Assembly (NCBI RefSeq): GCF_000521865.1
Contig: NZ_JAME01000028.1
Span: 1-64,000 of the forward strand
From: Roseivivax isoporae LMG 25204
Lineage (GTDB): Bacteria; Pseudomonadota; Alphaproteobacteria; Rhodobacterales; Rhodobacteraceae
Reading direction: 5' to 3'
DNA length: 64,000 bases
The translations under genes and the position numbers were made by a program. The notes under the pieces are model-generated. The model was not told the DNA's origin, ran no database searches, and saw nothing but the letters and a program-made list of their open reading frames with translations. Shown here piece after piece: positions 25,040-33,541 of the stretch; positions within the stretch are counted from its first letter, which is position 1; every line of letters starts with the position of its first letter.

Positions 25040-26617
25040 TCAGGCGGCGGCGCCCGTGCGGTAGCGGCGGAGCGTCGGCAGGACGCGCCCGAGGTCGACC
25101 GGGCGCCCCTCGCCGAAGCCGAAATAGAGGTCGGAGAAGAGCTCGAAGAGCGCGGCATAGGCCGCGTGGCGCTCGGGATCGCTGCGGTAGACCGTCAGCC
25201 GCGGGCTGAGACGCGACTGCGCGTCCTTCACCGACGGGAATGCCCCGGCCGCGACGGACGCGAAGATGCAGGCGCCGATGCCGGTCGAGGGATGTTCCGG
25301 AACGTAGACGTCGGTGCCGATGACATCCGAATAGACCTGGTTCAGCAGCGGGTTCTTGGGCGGGATGCCGCCCCCGTTGATGATCCGTGCCGCCTCGAGC
25401 CCGCCTGCACGCATCCGCTCCGTGATGACCCGGACATGCATCGCCATGCCCTCGATCGCGGCGTGCAGCTCGTGCTCCGGACGGTGGCCCAGGTCCCAGC
25501 CGAGCGTGACGCCGCCGAGGTCCGGCCGGACGAGCACCGTGCGGTCGCCGTTGTCCCAGACGAGCCGCAGGAGGCCGCTCGCCCCCGGCGCGGGCGTCCC
25601 CACCTTCTGCATCAGCGTCGCGACGTCGGTGCCCGCCCGCGCGGCGATGGCCGAGAAGATGTCGCCGGTCGCGGATTGCCCGGCCTCGACGCCCATGGCG
25701 CCCGGAACGACGCTGCCCGGGACCGCGCCGCAGATGCCGGGCACCGCCTCCATGTCCGGCGGGCCCTCGGCGATGATGCAGGTCGAGGTGCCGACCACGT
25801 TCACGATGTCGCCCTGCCGGCAGCCCGCGGCGATCGCGTCCCAGTGCGAATCGAAGGCGCCGAAAGGCAGCGGGATGCCCGCCCGGAGTCCCAGCCGTTC
25901 GGCCCAGTCGGGCGACAGGTGGCCCGCGATCTCGGTCGCGGTTCCGAACCGTCCGCCCATGCGCGCGACCCAGCCGTCGAGCAGCGGATCGACCCGACTC
26001 AGGAAGTCCTGCGGCGGGTAGCCGCCCCACCGTTCGCCCCACATCCACTTGTGGCCCATGGCGCAGACCGAGCGCGGGACCTCGCGCGGGTCGGTGATGC
26101 CGCAGAGCGTCGCGACGAGCATGTCGCAATGTTCGAGCGCCGTCGCCGCGCGGTCGCGCAGGCCGGGATTGTGCCGCAGGAAGTGCAGGAGCTTGGCGAA
26201 GCCCCATTCGTGCGAATAGACGCCGCCGCACCAGCGGATCGCCTCGATCCCGTCGGCATGGGCCGCCTCGGTGATCTCGGCGGCCTCGCGCGCGGCGCGG
26301 TGGTCGCACCACAGGTAGTAGTCGTCGATCGGTGTGAGCGTCTCGTCGACGACGACGACGCTCGAGCCGGTCGTGTCCGCCGCGAAGGCGGCGATCTCGG
26401 TCCCGTCGATGCCCGCGTCGGCGATCGCCGAACGCATCGCCGAGGTCAGGGCCTCCATGTGGTCCGAATGCGCCTGCTGCGCGAGGTGCGGATCGCTGTC
26501 CGAACGTTTCAGCGGGTATTCCGCGACCGCCGTCGCCACGACGCGCGCCGCGTCGGTGTCCATGATGGTCACGCGGACGCTGAGGGTCCCGAAATCGGCT
26601 CCGGCAACGAGGGTCAT
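25040..26617 (-). CDS. FGGY family carbohydrate kinase (ribulokinase-like)
   Basis: 525-residue cytosolic kinase with the two actin-like domains of the FGGY family: N-terminal phosphate motif GADFGTLSVRV (residues 5-15), DTTGSS near 100, and a C-terminal GGGIPPKNPLLNQ adenine-binding region. The closest match I recognise is the AraB ribulokinase branch, so the product is likely a ketopentose 5-phosphate. Its start overlaps the stop of the AraD-like gene (ATGA). It is the last gene of the sugar operon. Confidence 0.9.
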   Translation of the reverse strand: MTLVAGADFGTLSVRVTIMDTDAARVVATAVAEYPLKRSDSDPHLAQQAHSDHMEALTSAMRSAIADAGIDGTEIAAFAADTTGSSVVVVDETLTPIDDYYLWCDHRAAREAAEITEAAHADGIEAIRWCGGVYSHEWGFAKLLHFLRHNPGLRDRAATALEHCDMLVATLCGITDPREVPRSVCAMGHKWMWGERWGGYPPQDFLSRVDPLLDGWVARMGGRFGTATEIAGHLSPDWAERLGLRAGIPLPFGAFDSHWDAIAAGCRQGDIVNVVGTSTCIIAEGPPDMEAVPGICGAVPGSVVPGAMGVEAGQSATGDIFSAIAARAGTDVATLMQKVGTPAPGASGLLRLVWDNGDRTVLVRPDLGGVTLGWDLGHRPEHELHAAIEGMAMHVRVITERMRAGGLEAARIINGGGIPPKNPLLNQVYSDVIGTDVYVPEHPSTGIGACIFASVAAGAFPSVKDAQSRLSPRLTVYRSDPERHAAYAALFELFSDLYFGFGEGRPVDLGRVLPTLRRYRTGAAA

Positions 26618-27318
26618 CGGGTGGCTCCGGTCTGTCCGTAGGTGGCGTGGGCGCCGTGCTTGCGCAGGAAATGGCGGTCGAGCAGCGCGTCCGGAATGGC
26701 CGGCAGCGCCGGCCGCAGCATCATCGAGGACCACGCCATGCGCGCGACCTCCTCGAGGATGAGGGCGTTGAGCGCCGCGTCCTGCGGGGTGCGGCCCCAG
26801 ACGAAGGGCCCGTGCGAGGCGACGAGGGCCGCGGGAACCTCGAGCGGGTCGCGGTCCCCGATGACCTCGACGATCGCGTCGCCGGTGGCGGCGACGTAGC
26901 GGTCGCGGATTTCCTCCTCGCTCAGGTGGCGGGTCACGGGCACGGCGCCGCGGAAATAGTCGGCATGGGTCGTGCCGAGCGGCGGGATCGGCACAAGCGC
27001 CTGCGCGAAGATCGTGGCATAGGTCGAATGGGTGTGGATGACCGCGCCGATCTCGGGAAATGCCCGGTAGAGCACGAGATGCGTGTCGAGGTCCGAGGAC
27101 GGCTTCATCCGGTTGTCGATCAGCGCCCCGTCGAGCGACACCGCGACGATCTGGTCGGGCGTCATCTCGTTGTAGGGCACGCCGCTGGGCTTGATCGCGA
27201 CGGTGCCGCTGTCGCGGTCGATCCCGCTGGCATTGCCGAAGGTCGCGGTGACGAGGCCGCTTCTGACGGTGGCGAGGTTTGCCTCCAGCACGGCGGATTT
27301 GAGCGCGTCGAGCAGCAT
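26614..27318 (-). CDS. L-ribulose-5-phosphate 4-epimerase-like class II aldolase
   Basis: 234-residue zinc enzyme of the AraD/fuculose-aldolase family. The zinc ligands are at the canonical AraD positions: D76 region, H95 and H97 in IHTHSTYATIF, and H169 in ASHGPFVWG. AraD converts L-ribulose 5-phosphate to D-xylulose 5-phosphate, feeding the pentose phosphate pathway. It is encoded directly before the ribulokinase-like gene. No araA isomerase or polyol dehydrogenase is present, so the imported sugar is uncertain. Confidence 0.9.
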   Translation of the reverse strand: MLLDALKSAVLEANLATVRSGLVTATFGNASGIDRDSGTVAIKPSGVPYNEMTPDQIVAVSLDGALIDNRMKPSSDLDTHLVLYRAFPEIGAVIHTHSTYATIFAQALVPIPPLGTTHADYFRGAVPVTRHLSEEEIRDRYVAATGDAIVEVIGDRDPLEVPAALVASHGPFVWGRTPQDAALNALILEEVARMAWSSMMLRPALPAIPDALLDRHFLRKHGAHATYGQTGATR

Positions 27319-27345
27319 GTCGGTCCTTGGGTCAATGTGGCGGGT

Positions 27346-27369
27346 GGCGCGCCGCCGGGGCGGCGCGCC
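27346..27369. other. Intercistronic hairpin after the sugar-binding-protein gene
   Basis: GGCGCGCCGCC (27346-27356) and GGCGGCGCGCC (27359-27369) form a perfect inverted repeat of 11 bp per arm with a 2-bp centre (about a 10-bp stem once a loop is allowed). It lies in the gap between the binding-protein and AraD-like genes. No T run follows, so it more likely protects the upstream mRNA end or lowers read-through than ends all transcription. Confidence 0.65.
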
Positions 27370-27378
27370 GAGCGTGGC

Positions 27379-28323
27379 TCAACGGGCGGCGGTCCAGCCC
27401 TGGTACTCGCCGACGTTCTCCGAGGTGATCAGCTCGGGTTCGAGCAGCACGGTGTCCTCCTCGAGCGTGTTGCCCTGGAAGATCTCGTAGGCCATCTCCA
27501 TGGACTGCGCGGCCATGGTGTAGGGGTCCTGCGAGGCCGACGCCTTGATCAGGCTGTTGCCGCTCGCGAGTGCCTCCTCGACGTCAGGCGCACCGTCGAC
27601 GCCGGTGATGATGAACTCGCTGCGGTTCAGCTGCTGTGCCGCGAGCGCCGCCCCGAGCGCGGTCGGGTCGTTGACCGCGAAGACGCCGTCGATCTTGTCG
27701 AACCGGGTGAGCAGGCCCTGCATGACCTGCAGCCCGCCCTCGCGCGACGCCTGGCCGTTCTGGTCGTCGGAGAGCACGTTGATGCCCTCGTTCGCCTCGA
27801 AGACCTCGGAGCAGCCGGCCGCGCGGTCGATGATCGAGGACGATTGCGGCCCGTTGATCAGCACCACGTCGCCCTCGCCGCCCAGCTGGTCGACGATGTA
27901 CTGGCACGCCTTGCGGCCGGCGGCGACGTTGTCGGTCATCACGGTGACCTCGGCGCCCGGCGCCGACACGTCGAACGCCGCGACGACGATGCCGGCGTTC
28001 TTGGCCCGCGCGACCGCCGGCTCGATGGCCGCCGCGTCGACCGCGTTCAGCATGATGATGTCGACGCCCGACGCGATGAAGTTGTCGATCTGGCTCGCCT
28101 GCTTGTTCAGGTCGTAATCGGCCGAGACCGAGGTGATCTGCACGTCGGGATTGATCTCGCGGGCAGCGTCCTCGATGCCCTTGATGGTCGCGACGAAGAA
28201 CGGGTTGCCGAGCAGGCCGACCGAGATGCCGACGCTCTGCAGTTCCTTGTCCTGGGCAGCGGCGCCCGTCGCGAGCCCGAGGGCGAGCGCGGTGCCGGTG
28301 AGAAGTCTCTTCAGGTCACGCAT
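27379..28323 (-). CDS. Sugar ABC transporter substrate-binding protein (RbsB-like)
   Basis: 314-residue periplasmic protein with a signal peptide ending at GAAAQ (about residues 20-24) and the type I binding fold of the RbsB group (FFVATIKGIEDAAREIN, SGVDIIMLNAVD). It binds a sugar or sugar alcohol and delivers it to the permease encoded upstream. The ATG at 28323 follows a strong AGGAGG ribosome site. A hairpin after the gene suggests it is made in excess over its operon partners. Confidence 0.93.
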   Translation of the reverse strand: MRDLKRLLTGTALALGLATGAAAQDKELQSVGISVGLLGNPFFVATIKGIEDAAREINPDVQITSVSADYDLNKQASQIDNFIASGVDIIMLNAVDAAAIEPAVARAKNAGIVVAAFDVSAPGAEVTVMTDNVAAGRKACQYIVDQLGGEGDVVLINGPQSSSIIDRAAGCSEVFEANEGINVLSDDQNGQASREGGLQVMQGLLTRFDKIDGVFAVNDPTALGAALAAQQLNRSEFIITGVDGAPDVEEALASGNSLIKASASQDPYTMAAQSMEMAYEIFQGNTLEEDTVLLEPELITSENVGEYQGWTAAR

Positions 28324-28370
28324 GAAATCCTCCTGTTGATGCGTATGGTTCCGTGTGCGCGGGCCCGGGG

Positions 28371-29354
28371 TCAGGTCCGCGCGCCCCCCTTGATGCGGTA
28401 GCGGTCGAGCGCCACCGCGAGGATGATGACGAGGCCCTTGATGATGAACTGCCAGATGTCCGACACGCCGGTCAGGATCAGGCCGTTCGACAGGACCGCG
28501 ATGATGAGAGCGCCGATGAGAGTGCCCCAGATGGAGCCCACGCCGCCGACCAGGCTCGTGCCGCCGAGGATCACCGCCGCGATCGCGTCGAGCTCGTAGG
28601 CCTGGCCCAGCTGCAGGCCGTTCGCCGCGTAGAGCCGCGAGGCCGACATGACGCCGCCGAGGCCCGACATGAGGCCCGACATGCCGTAGACGAACAGCAG
28701 GACGAGCGTGACCTTGATGCCGGTCAGGCGCGCCGCCTCGCGGTTGCCCCCCACGGCATAGATCCACGTGCCGAGCACCGTGCCCCGCAGGATGCCCCAC
28801 GACAGCAGGATCACGGCGATCGCGATGATCGCGAGCCACGGCACGCCGAAAAGGCTGCCATTGCCGATCACCGCGAAGGGCAGGTCCGAGTTGAAGACGG
28901 TGGTGTCCCCGCCCATCAGCCGCGCCACCCCGCGGACCGCCGTCAGCGAGCCCAGTGTCACGATGAAGGGCGGCAACCCGAGAAAGGCGATGATCGCCCC
29001 GTTGGCGATGCCGAAGACCAGGCCCATCAGCATCCCGAGCGGCACGCCGAGCCAGCCCAGACCCTGCCAGAGCGAGGCGATCACCGCCGCCATCGCCGAC
29101 GCGGCGAGGATCGAGCCCACCGACAGGTCGATGCCGCCCGTCAGGATGACGAAGGTCATGCCCGCGGCCAGCACGATGTTGATGGATGCCTGCTGCATGA
29201 CGATGGAGATGTTGTTCACCGACAGGAACTTGCCGGTCATGAGCTCGAACCCGAGGGCGAGCAGGATCAGCACCGGCAACATGCCGAGCGCCATGATCAT
29301 CGTCTTGAACTGCTCGCGTCGGGCCGTGGCGGTGCGGGAGGCTGCGTCGGTCAC
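28371..29354 (-). CDS. Sugar ABC transporter permease (RbsC-like)
   Basis: 327-residue inner-membrane permease of the RbsC/AraH group with about 9-10 helices and the conserved [12 protein letters not shown] and [15 protein letters not shown] segments. The start is a GTG at 29354 overlapping the ATPase stop codon (GTGA), so translation is coupled. It forms the channel for the sugar system. Confidence 0.93.
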   Translation of the reverse strand: MTDAASRTATARREQFKTMIMALGMLPVLILLALGFELMTGKFLSVNNISIVMQQASINIVLAAGMTFVILTGGIDLSVGSILAASAMAAVIASLWQGLGWLGVPLGMLMGLVFGIANGAIIAFLGLPPFIVTLGSLTAVRGVARLMGGDTTVFNSDLPFAVIGNGSLFGVPWLAIIAIAVILLSWGILRGTVLGTWIYAVGGNREAARLTGIKVTLVLLFVYGMSGLMSGLGGVMSASRLYAANGLQLGQAYELDAIAAVILGGTSLVGGVGSIWGTLIGALIIAVLSNGLILTGVSDIWQFIIKGLVIILAVALDRYRIKGGART

Positions 29355-30889
29355 TGGACGGTCTCCCGGGCAACGCCGCCGGCCGATCCGGTCGAATAGG
29401 CCATGATGTCCTCCTGGCGGATTGGGCTTTCTGGGCCGGCGGTGCATTCGCCGGCGATGTATCCCTCGCGCATGACGAGGCAGCGGTCCGCCACGCCGAT
29501 GATCTCGGGCAGTTCGCTCGAGACCATGACGATGGCGAGACCCTCCTGCGCGAGGCGGTCGATCAGGCGGTAGAGCTCGGATTTCGCGCCGACATCGACG
29601 CCGCGGGTGGGCTCGTCGAGCAGCAGCACCCGCGGATTTACCTCGAGCAGCCGCGCGATCAGCGCCTTCTGCTGGTTGCCGCCCGACAGCGCGCCCACCG
29701 TCTGGCGCACCGAGGGCGTGCGGATGCCGAGCGTCTCGACGGCGCTGCGCGCCCGTGCACGCGCCTTTGCCACGTCGATCCGGCCGAGACTGCGGGCGTC
29801 GCGCTCCGCCACCGCCATGCTGATGTTGTCGCGGATCGTCATGTCGAGGAAGAGGCCGAGGCCCTTCCGGTCCTCTGTCAGGTAGGCGATCCCGGCATCG
29901 AGCGCGTGCCGCGGCGATGCCGGCGTGACGTCGGTGCCCTCGAGCATCACGCGGCCCGTCGCGCGCGGGTCGGCACCGAAGATGAGACGCAGGAGCTCGG
30001 TCCGCCCGGACCCGACGAGCCCCGCGATCCCCAGGACCTCGCCGCGGTGCACCTCGAAGGAGCACCCGGTCACGAACTGCCCGTCGCCCAGGTTCTCGAC
30101 CGTCATGACCACGTCGCGGGCGCCCTTGGTCGGGGTGTGGTCCTTCTTGTAGAACGACGACACGTCGCGGCCCACCATCATGCGCACGAGCGTCTCGGCA
30201 TCGAGCGCGTCGCGCTCGAGCGTGCCGACATAGCTGCCGTCGCGCAGCACCGAGCAGCGATCGGACAGCCGGTAGATCTCGTCCATCCGGTGCGAGATGT
30301 AGATCACCGCGATACCTTCCGCCTTGAGGCCCGCGATCACGCCGAACAGCTTTTCGGTCTCGCGGCTGGACAGCGACGTGGTCGGCTCGTCCATCACGAT
30401 GATGCGCGCGTTGACCGACATGGCGCGCGCGATCTCCACGAGCTGGCGTTCCCCGAGCGACAGGCGCGAGACCAGCGTCGAGGGCCGGAATTCCACGCCG
30501 AGCCGGTCGAGGATCGCCTGCGTGCGCCGGCGCATCTCCGCGCGGTTCACGACCCCGCGCCGCGCGATCTCCTCCCCGAGGAAGATGTTCTGCGCCACGG
30601 TGAGGTTCGGCGCCAGCGACAGCTCCTGGTAGATCACCGCGATGCCGAACTGCTTTGCCACCTTGGGCTTGCCGAAGGGCAGCGGCGTCCCGGCAACGGT
30701 GATCTCCCCGCCGCGGTCGGGCACGTGGGCGCCCGAAAGGATCTTCATCAGCGTCGACTTGCCCGCGCCGTTCTCGCCCATGAGCGCGTGCACCTCGCCC
30801 GGGTAGACGGTCAGGGACACGTCGTGCAGCGCGCGGACCGGGCCGAACGTCTTGGATATGCCGGACATCTTCAGGACGGGTTCGGTCAT
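29351..30889 (-). CDS. Sugar ABC transporter ATP-binding protein (two ABC domains, RbsA/AraG-like)
   Basis: 512-residue ATPase with duplicated ABC domains. The N-terminal one has Walker [10 protein letters not shown] (about 38-46), signature LSLGERQ and Walker [12 protein letters not shown]. The C-terminal one has a degenerate Walker A (GLVGSGRTE) but an intact LSGGNQQK signature and [11 protein letters not shown], as usual in sugar ATPases. The start overlaps the DeoR stop by one base (TGATG). Confidence 0.95.
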   Translation of the reverse strand: MTEPVLKMSGISKTFGPVRALHDVSLTVYPGEVHALMGENGAGKSTLMKILSGAHVPDRGGEITVAGTPLPFGKPKVAKQFGIAVIYQELSLAPNLTVAQNIFLGEEIARRGVVNRAEMRRRTQAILDRLGVEFRPSTLVSRLSLGERQLVEIARAMSVNARIIVMDEPTTSLSSRETEKLFGVIAGLKAEGIAVIYISHRMDEIYRLSDRCSVLRDGSYVGTLERDALDAETLVRMMVGRDVSSFYKKDHTPTKGARDVVMTVENLGDGQFVTGCSFEVHRGEVLGIAGLVGSGRTELLRLIFGADPRATGRVMLEGTDVTPASPRHALDAGIAYLTEDRKGLGLFLDMTIRDNISMAVAERDARSLGRIDVAKARARARSAVETLGIRTPSVRQTVGALSGGNQQKALIARLLEVNPRVLLLDEPTRGVDVGAKSELYRLIDRLAQEGLAIVMVSSELPEIIGVADRCLVMREGYIAGECTAGPESPIRQEDIMAYSTGSAGGVARETVQ

Positions 30890-31686
30890 CAGCCAGCCTT
30901 CTCCCTTGTTCCGCCCGAAACCGGCGCGGTCGTGAAGGCGACGCCCTGGTCCTCGAGCATCCGGGCGTGGACATCGCTCAGCCCGTCGTCGGTGATGATG
31001 CGCGCGATCCGCTGCAGCGGCAGGGCGACCTTGGGCGCGCGTTCCTCGAACTTGCGGCTGTCCACGAGCAGCACGACCTCGTTCACCACCTCGGCGAAGT
31101 CCTGCACGAACTTCACCAGGAGCGGGTGGCTCTCGAGGCAGCCGCGGCTGTCCACGCCGAGCGCGCCCACGAAGAACTGCGAGGCGAAGAAATTGGGCGC
31201 GACCGGCGCGCTGGCATTGCACAGGATGCCCGGCTCGCGGTGCAGGTCGCCGCCGCCCACGGTCAGCTGGCACGTCCCGTATTCGGCGAGATAGCCGGCG
31301 AGCGGCATGGAATGGGTGAGCACGCGCACGTTGCGGTCGGCGATCTCCACGCCAAAATGGAAACAGGTCGACCCGCCGTGCACCACGATGATCGACCCGT
31401 CCCGCACGAGCCGCGCCGCCTCGCGGCCGATCGACCGCTTGGCGTCGACCGCGATGTCGCGGTTGTCGCTGAAGGGCAGCGCGATGGCCGCGCGCCGCCG
31501 CGAGGCGCCGCTCGCGATGATGCCGCCGTAGACCTTTTTTGCGAATCCGAGCTCGTCGAGCTTGTCGATGTCGCGCCGGACCGTCGCCGGCGACACGCCC
31601 AGATAGGCGACGAGATCGTTCACAGACAGGAACGGCTGGTCCAGCAGCAGGCTGCGAATCTCGCTATGGCGATTTTCTTCGCTCAT
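30889..31686 (-). CDS. DeoR family transcriptional regulator of the sugar operon
   Basis: 265-residue repressor with an N-terminal winged helix ([23 protein letters not shown] at about 19-41) and the DeoR sensor domain related to sugar-phosphate isomerases. It is the first gene of the operon, with a GGGGGG ribosome site. A perfect inverted repeat 13 bp upstream (31700-31717) is a likely autoregulatory operator. The inducer is probably a phosphorylated sugar such as the kinase product. Confidence 0.92.
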   Translation of the reverse strand: MSEENRHSEIRSLLLDQPFLSVNDLVAYLGVSPATVRRDIDKLDELGFAKKVYGGIIASGASRRRAAIALPFSDNRDIAVDAKRSIGREAARLVRDGSIIVVHGGSTCFHFGVEIADRNVRVLTHSMPLAGYLAEYGTCQLTVGGGDLHREPGILCNASAPVAPNFFASQFFVGALGVDSRGCLESHPLLVKFVQDFAEVVNEVVLLVDSRKFEERAPKVALPLQRIARIITDDGLSDVHARMLEDQGVAFTTAPVSGGTREKAG

Positions 31687-31699
31687 GAATCCCCCCAGA

Positions 31700-31717
31700 T
31701 TGAGCGATTGCGCTCAA
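31700..31717. promoter_or_regulatory. Predicted DeoR operator
   Basis: TTGAGCGATTGCGCTCAA is a perfect 7-bp inverted repeat (TTGAGCG/CGCTCAA) with a 4-bp centre, just upstream of the DeoR gene that opens the sugar operon. Its position would let the repressor block initiation of the whole operon. Confidence 0.6.
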
Positions 31718-32140
31718 ACTGTCTCATGACGTGACGACTTGCAATCACAAACTGCGGGCGCCCCGTCAAGCCGGCAGATAACCGACTGGCGTCGCTCGAC
31801 TTTTCAAAGAGGGCCGGGGTGCGAAAGGACACTTCGCCGGGACCGGTGCCCTGCCCCGCGGACGCGCCCTCGCGCCGTTTCGAGGCCGGGGATTCGCGCC
31901 GCCGCACCACGCCTGATTTCCGACTGCGCGCGCCGGCGCCGCCGAGGCGGCGCCGTGGCACCCTGCGGCCGGTCGACCGCCGCGGGACGCCGCCCGCATG
32001 ACGGGAAAAAATCCGTCCTCCACGCGCCGGCTGAAACCGGCAGGCCCGTCTGCTCCGTTTCTTCGGGCGCACGGACAGCGACTACCGCTGCGGCCGGGAC
32101 GGGCGCGGCGCTCACGACAACAGCATTCGGAACAGGTTCC
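31718..32140. other. Gene-free region with several hairpins
   Basis: No convincing gene. Open frames here are Arg/Pro-rich and without family resemblance. Structures seen: a 10-bp perfect hairpin CGGCGCCGCC/GGCGGCGCCG at 31934-31955, a smaller one GACGG/CCGTC around 32000-32016 with A-rich loop, and the inverted repeat GGAAC-AG-GTTCC at 32129-32140 right before the PepSY gene ATG. I looked for cobalamin and TPP riboswitch motifs on both strands and did not find them. It may hold a leader RNA or promoters of the divergent genes. Confidence 0.4.
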
Positions 32141-33493
32141 ATGTCTCACGCAGCGATCCGCGAGGCCGGCACGTCCGCCCTCTATCGCGCCGTCTGGCGC
32201 TGGCACTTCTACGCGGGGCTCATCGTCCTGCCCTTCGTCATCCTCATCGCGATCACCGGCGCGATCTACCTCTTCAAGGACGAATACACCCTCGCCGCAC
32301 AATCCGACCTGCGCATCGTCGCGCCCCGGGACAGCGCGCAGCGCCCGCCCTCGGCGATCACCGCCGCGGCGCTCGAGGCCCATCCCGGCACGCTCAAGGT
32401 CTACACGCCCGCGGCCGGGCCCGACCGGGCGGCGGAGGTCAGGATCACGCGCGAGGACGGCACGCGCGACATCGTCTTCGTCAATCCCTACGACGCCACC
32501 GTTCTCGGCACCGCATGGGACGCGGGCGCGTCCGGGTCGCCGGCGATGCACGTGGTGCGCAAGCTGCACTCGCTCGAATACGTGGGCTGGTGGGGCAACC
32601 GGATCATCGAGGCGGTCGCGGGCTGGATGGTGCTTCTTGTCGCGACGGGCATCTACCTCTGGTGGCCGCGCGGGCGGAACGTGGGTGTGGTCGCGCCGCG
32701 TCGCACCACCGGCCGGCCCTGGTGGCGCGACATCCACGCGGTGACGGGCCTCTACACCGCGGGCTTCATCGTCTTCCTCGCGCTCACCGGCCTTCCGTGG
32801 TCGGGCATCTGGGGATCGAAGTTCTACGACCTGTCCTACGCGGCCGGGATCGGCATGCCGGACGGCTACTGGTCGGACTACCCGACCTCGACCGTGCCGA
32901 CAGGCGAGGCGCTCGACCGCAGCCCGTGGATCCTCGAGAAGCAGCCGATGCCGGTCTCGGGCGCCTCCCGGGGCGTGCCCGCGGCGATCGACGCGGTCGT
33001 CGCGATTGTCGAGGACGCGGGCATCCACCCGGGCTACGCGCTCGACATGCCGTCGGGACCGACGGGTGTCTTCACCGCCTCCGTCTATCCGCACGACATC
33101 GGCCAGGAACGGGTGATCCACCTCGACCAGTATACCGGCGAGATCCTCTTCGACATGGGCATCGACGATCTCGGGGCGCTCGGCTGGGCGGCGGAATGGG
33201 GAGTGGCCATCCACATGGGGCAGGCCTTCGGCGTCGCCAACCAGGTGGTGCTGGCGGTCGCCTGCCTCGCCATGGTGCTGCTGTCGGTCTCGGCGGTGGT
33301 GATGTGGTGGAAACGCCGCCCGGCGCGCGGGCTCGGCGCGCCGACCGTGCCGGCCGACTGGCGCATCCCGCGCGGCATCCTGGTGATCGCGGTCGCGGCG
33401 GGCGTCTTCTTCCCGCTGGTCGGCCTGTCGCTCCTCGTGGTGGCCGCGATCGAGCTGGCACTCTTCGGCGCCCGCCGCCTGCGCGCGGCCTGA
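32141..33493 (+). CDS. PepSY-associated transmembrane helix protein
   Basis: 450-residue inner-membrane protein with four main helices: near residues 22-46 (HFYAGLIVLPFVILIAITGAIY), about 155-175, 200-222 and 365-390, plus a C-terminal pair. Periplasmic PepSY-type domains lie between them. Family members are often ferric-siderophore reductases or are linked to iron transport, with conserved His (WRWHFYAG, RKLHSLEY, WRDIHAVTG, AIHMGQAFG) probably binding heme. No siderophore gene is adjacent. The ATG at 32141 fits the family start; the open frame upstream is non-coding in character. Confidence 0.85.
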   Translation: MSHAAIREAGTSALYRAVWRWHFYAGLIVLPFVILIAITGAIYLFKDEYTLAAQSDLRIVAPRDSAQRPPSAITAAALEAHPGTLKVYTPAAGPDRAAEVRITREDGTRDIVFVNPYDATVLGTAWDAGASGSPAMHVVRKLHSLEYVGWWGNRIIEAVAGWMVLLVATGIYLWWPRGRNVGVVAPRRTTGRPWWRDIHAVTGLYTAGFIVFLALTGLPWSGIWGSKFYDLSYAAGIGMPDGYWSDYPTSTVPTGEALDRSPWILEKQPMPVSGASRGVPAAIDAVVAIVEDAGIHPGYALDMPSGPTGVFTASVYPHDIGQERVIHLDQYTGEILFDMGIDDLGALGWAAEWGVAIHMGQAFGVANQVVLAVACLAMVLLSVSAVVMWWKRRPARGLGAPTVPADWRIPRGILVIAVAAGVFFPLVGLSLLVVAAIELALFGARRLRAA

Positions 33494-33504
33494 CCGGCCC
33501 GGAA

Positions 33505-33532
33505 CCGGCGGCGCCGCGCGAGGCGTCGCCGG
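33505..33532. terminator. Hairpin between convergent PepSY and gdhA genes
   Basis: CCGGCGGCGCC (33505-33515) and GGCGTCGCCGG (33522-33532) pair with a single mismatch around a 6-nt loop in the 48-bp convergent gap. It could end transcripts from both sides. No T run is present. Confidence 0.5.
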
Positions 33533-33541
33533 CCCGGCGGC

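Noticed and set aside
22917-26312. One uninterrupted minus-strand frame spanning the helicase and much of the FGGY kinase region
   Set aside because: The upstream part is a shifted frame of the kinase gene; the helicase has its own start at 24962 with a normal N-terminus, so it is not a fusion.
31741-32140. Possible cobalamin or TPP riboswitch upstream of the PepSY gene
   Set aside because: Short stretches such as GGTGCGAAAGG recall the B12 element, but the other conserved boxes are missing on both strands.
31739-32140. N-terminal extension of the PepSY protein by about 134 residues
   Set aside because: The extension is Arg/Pro-rich with no family similarity; the family starts at the residue encoded at 32141.
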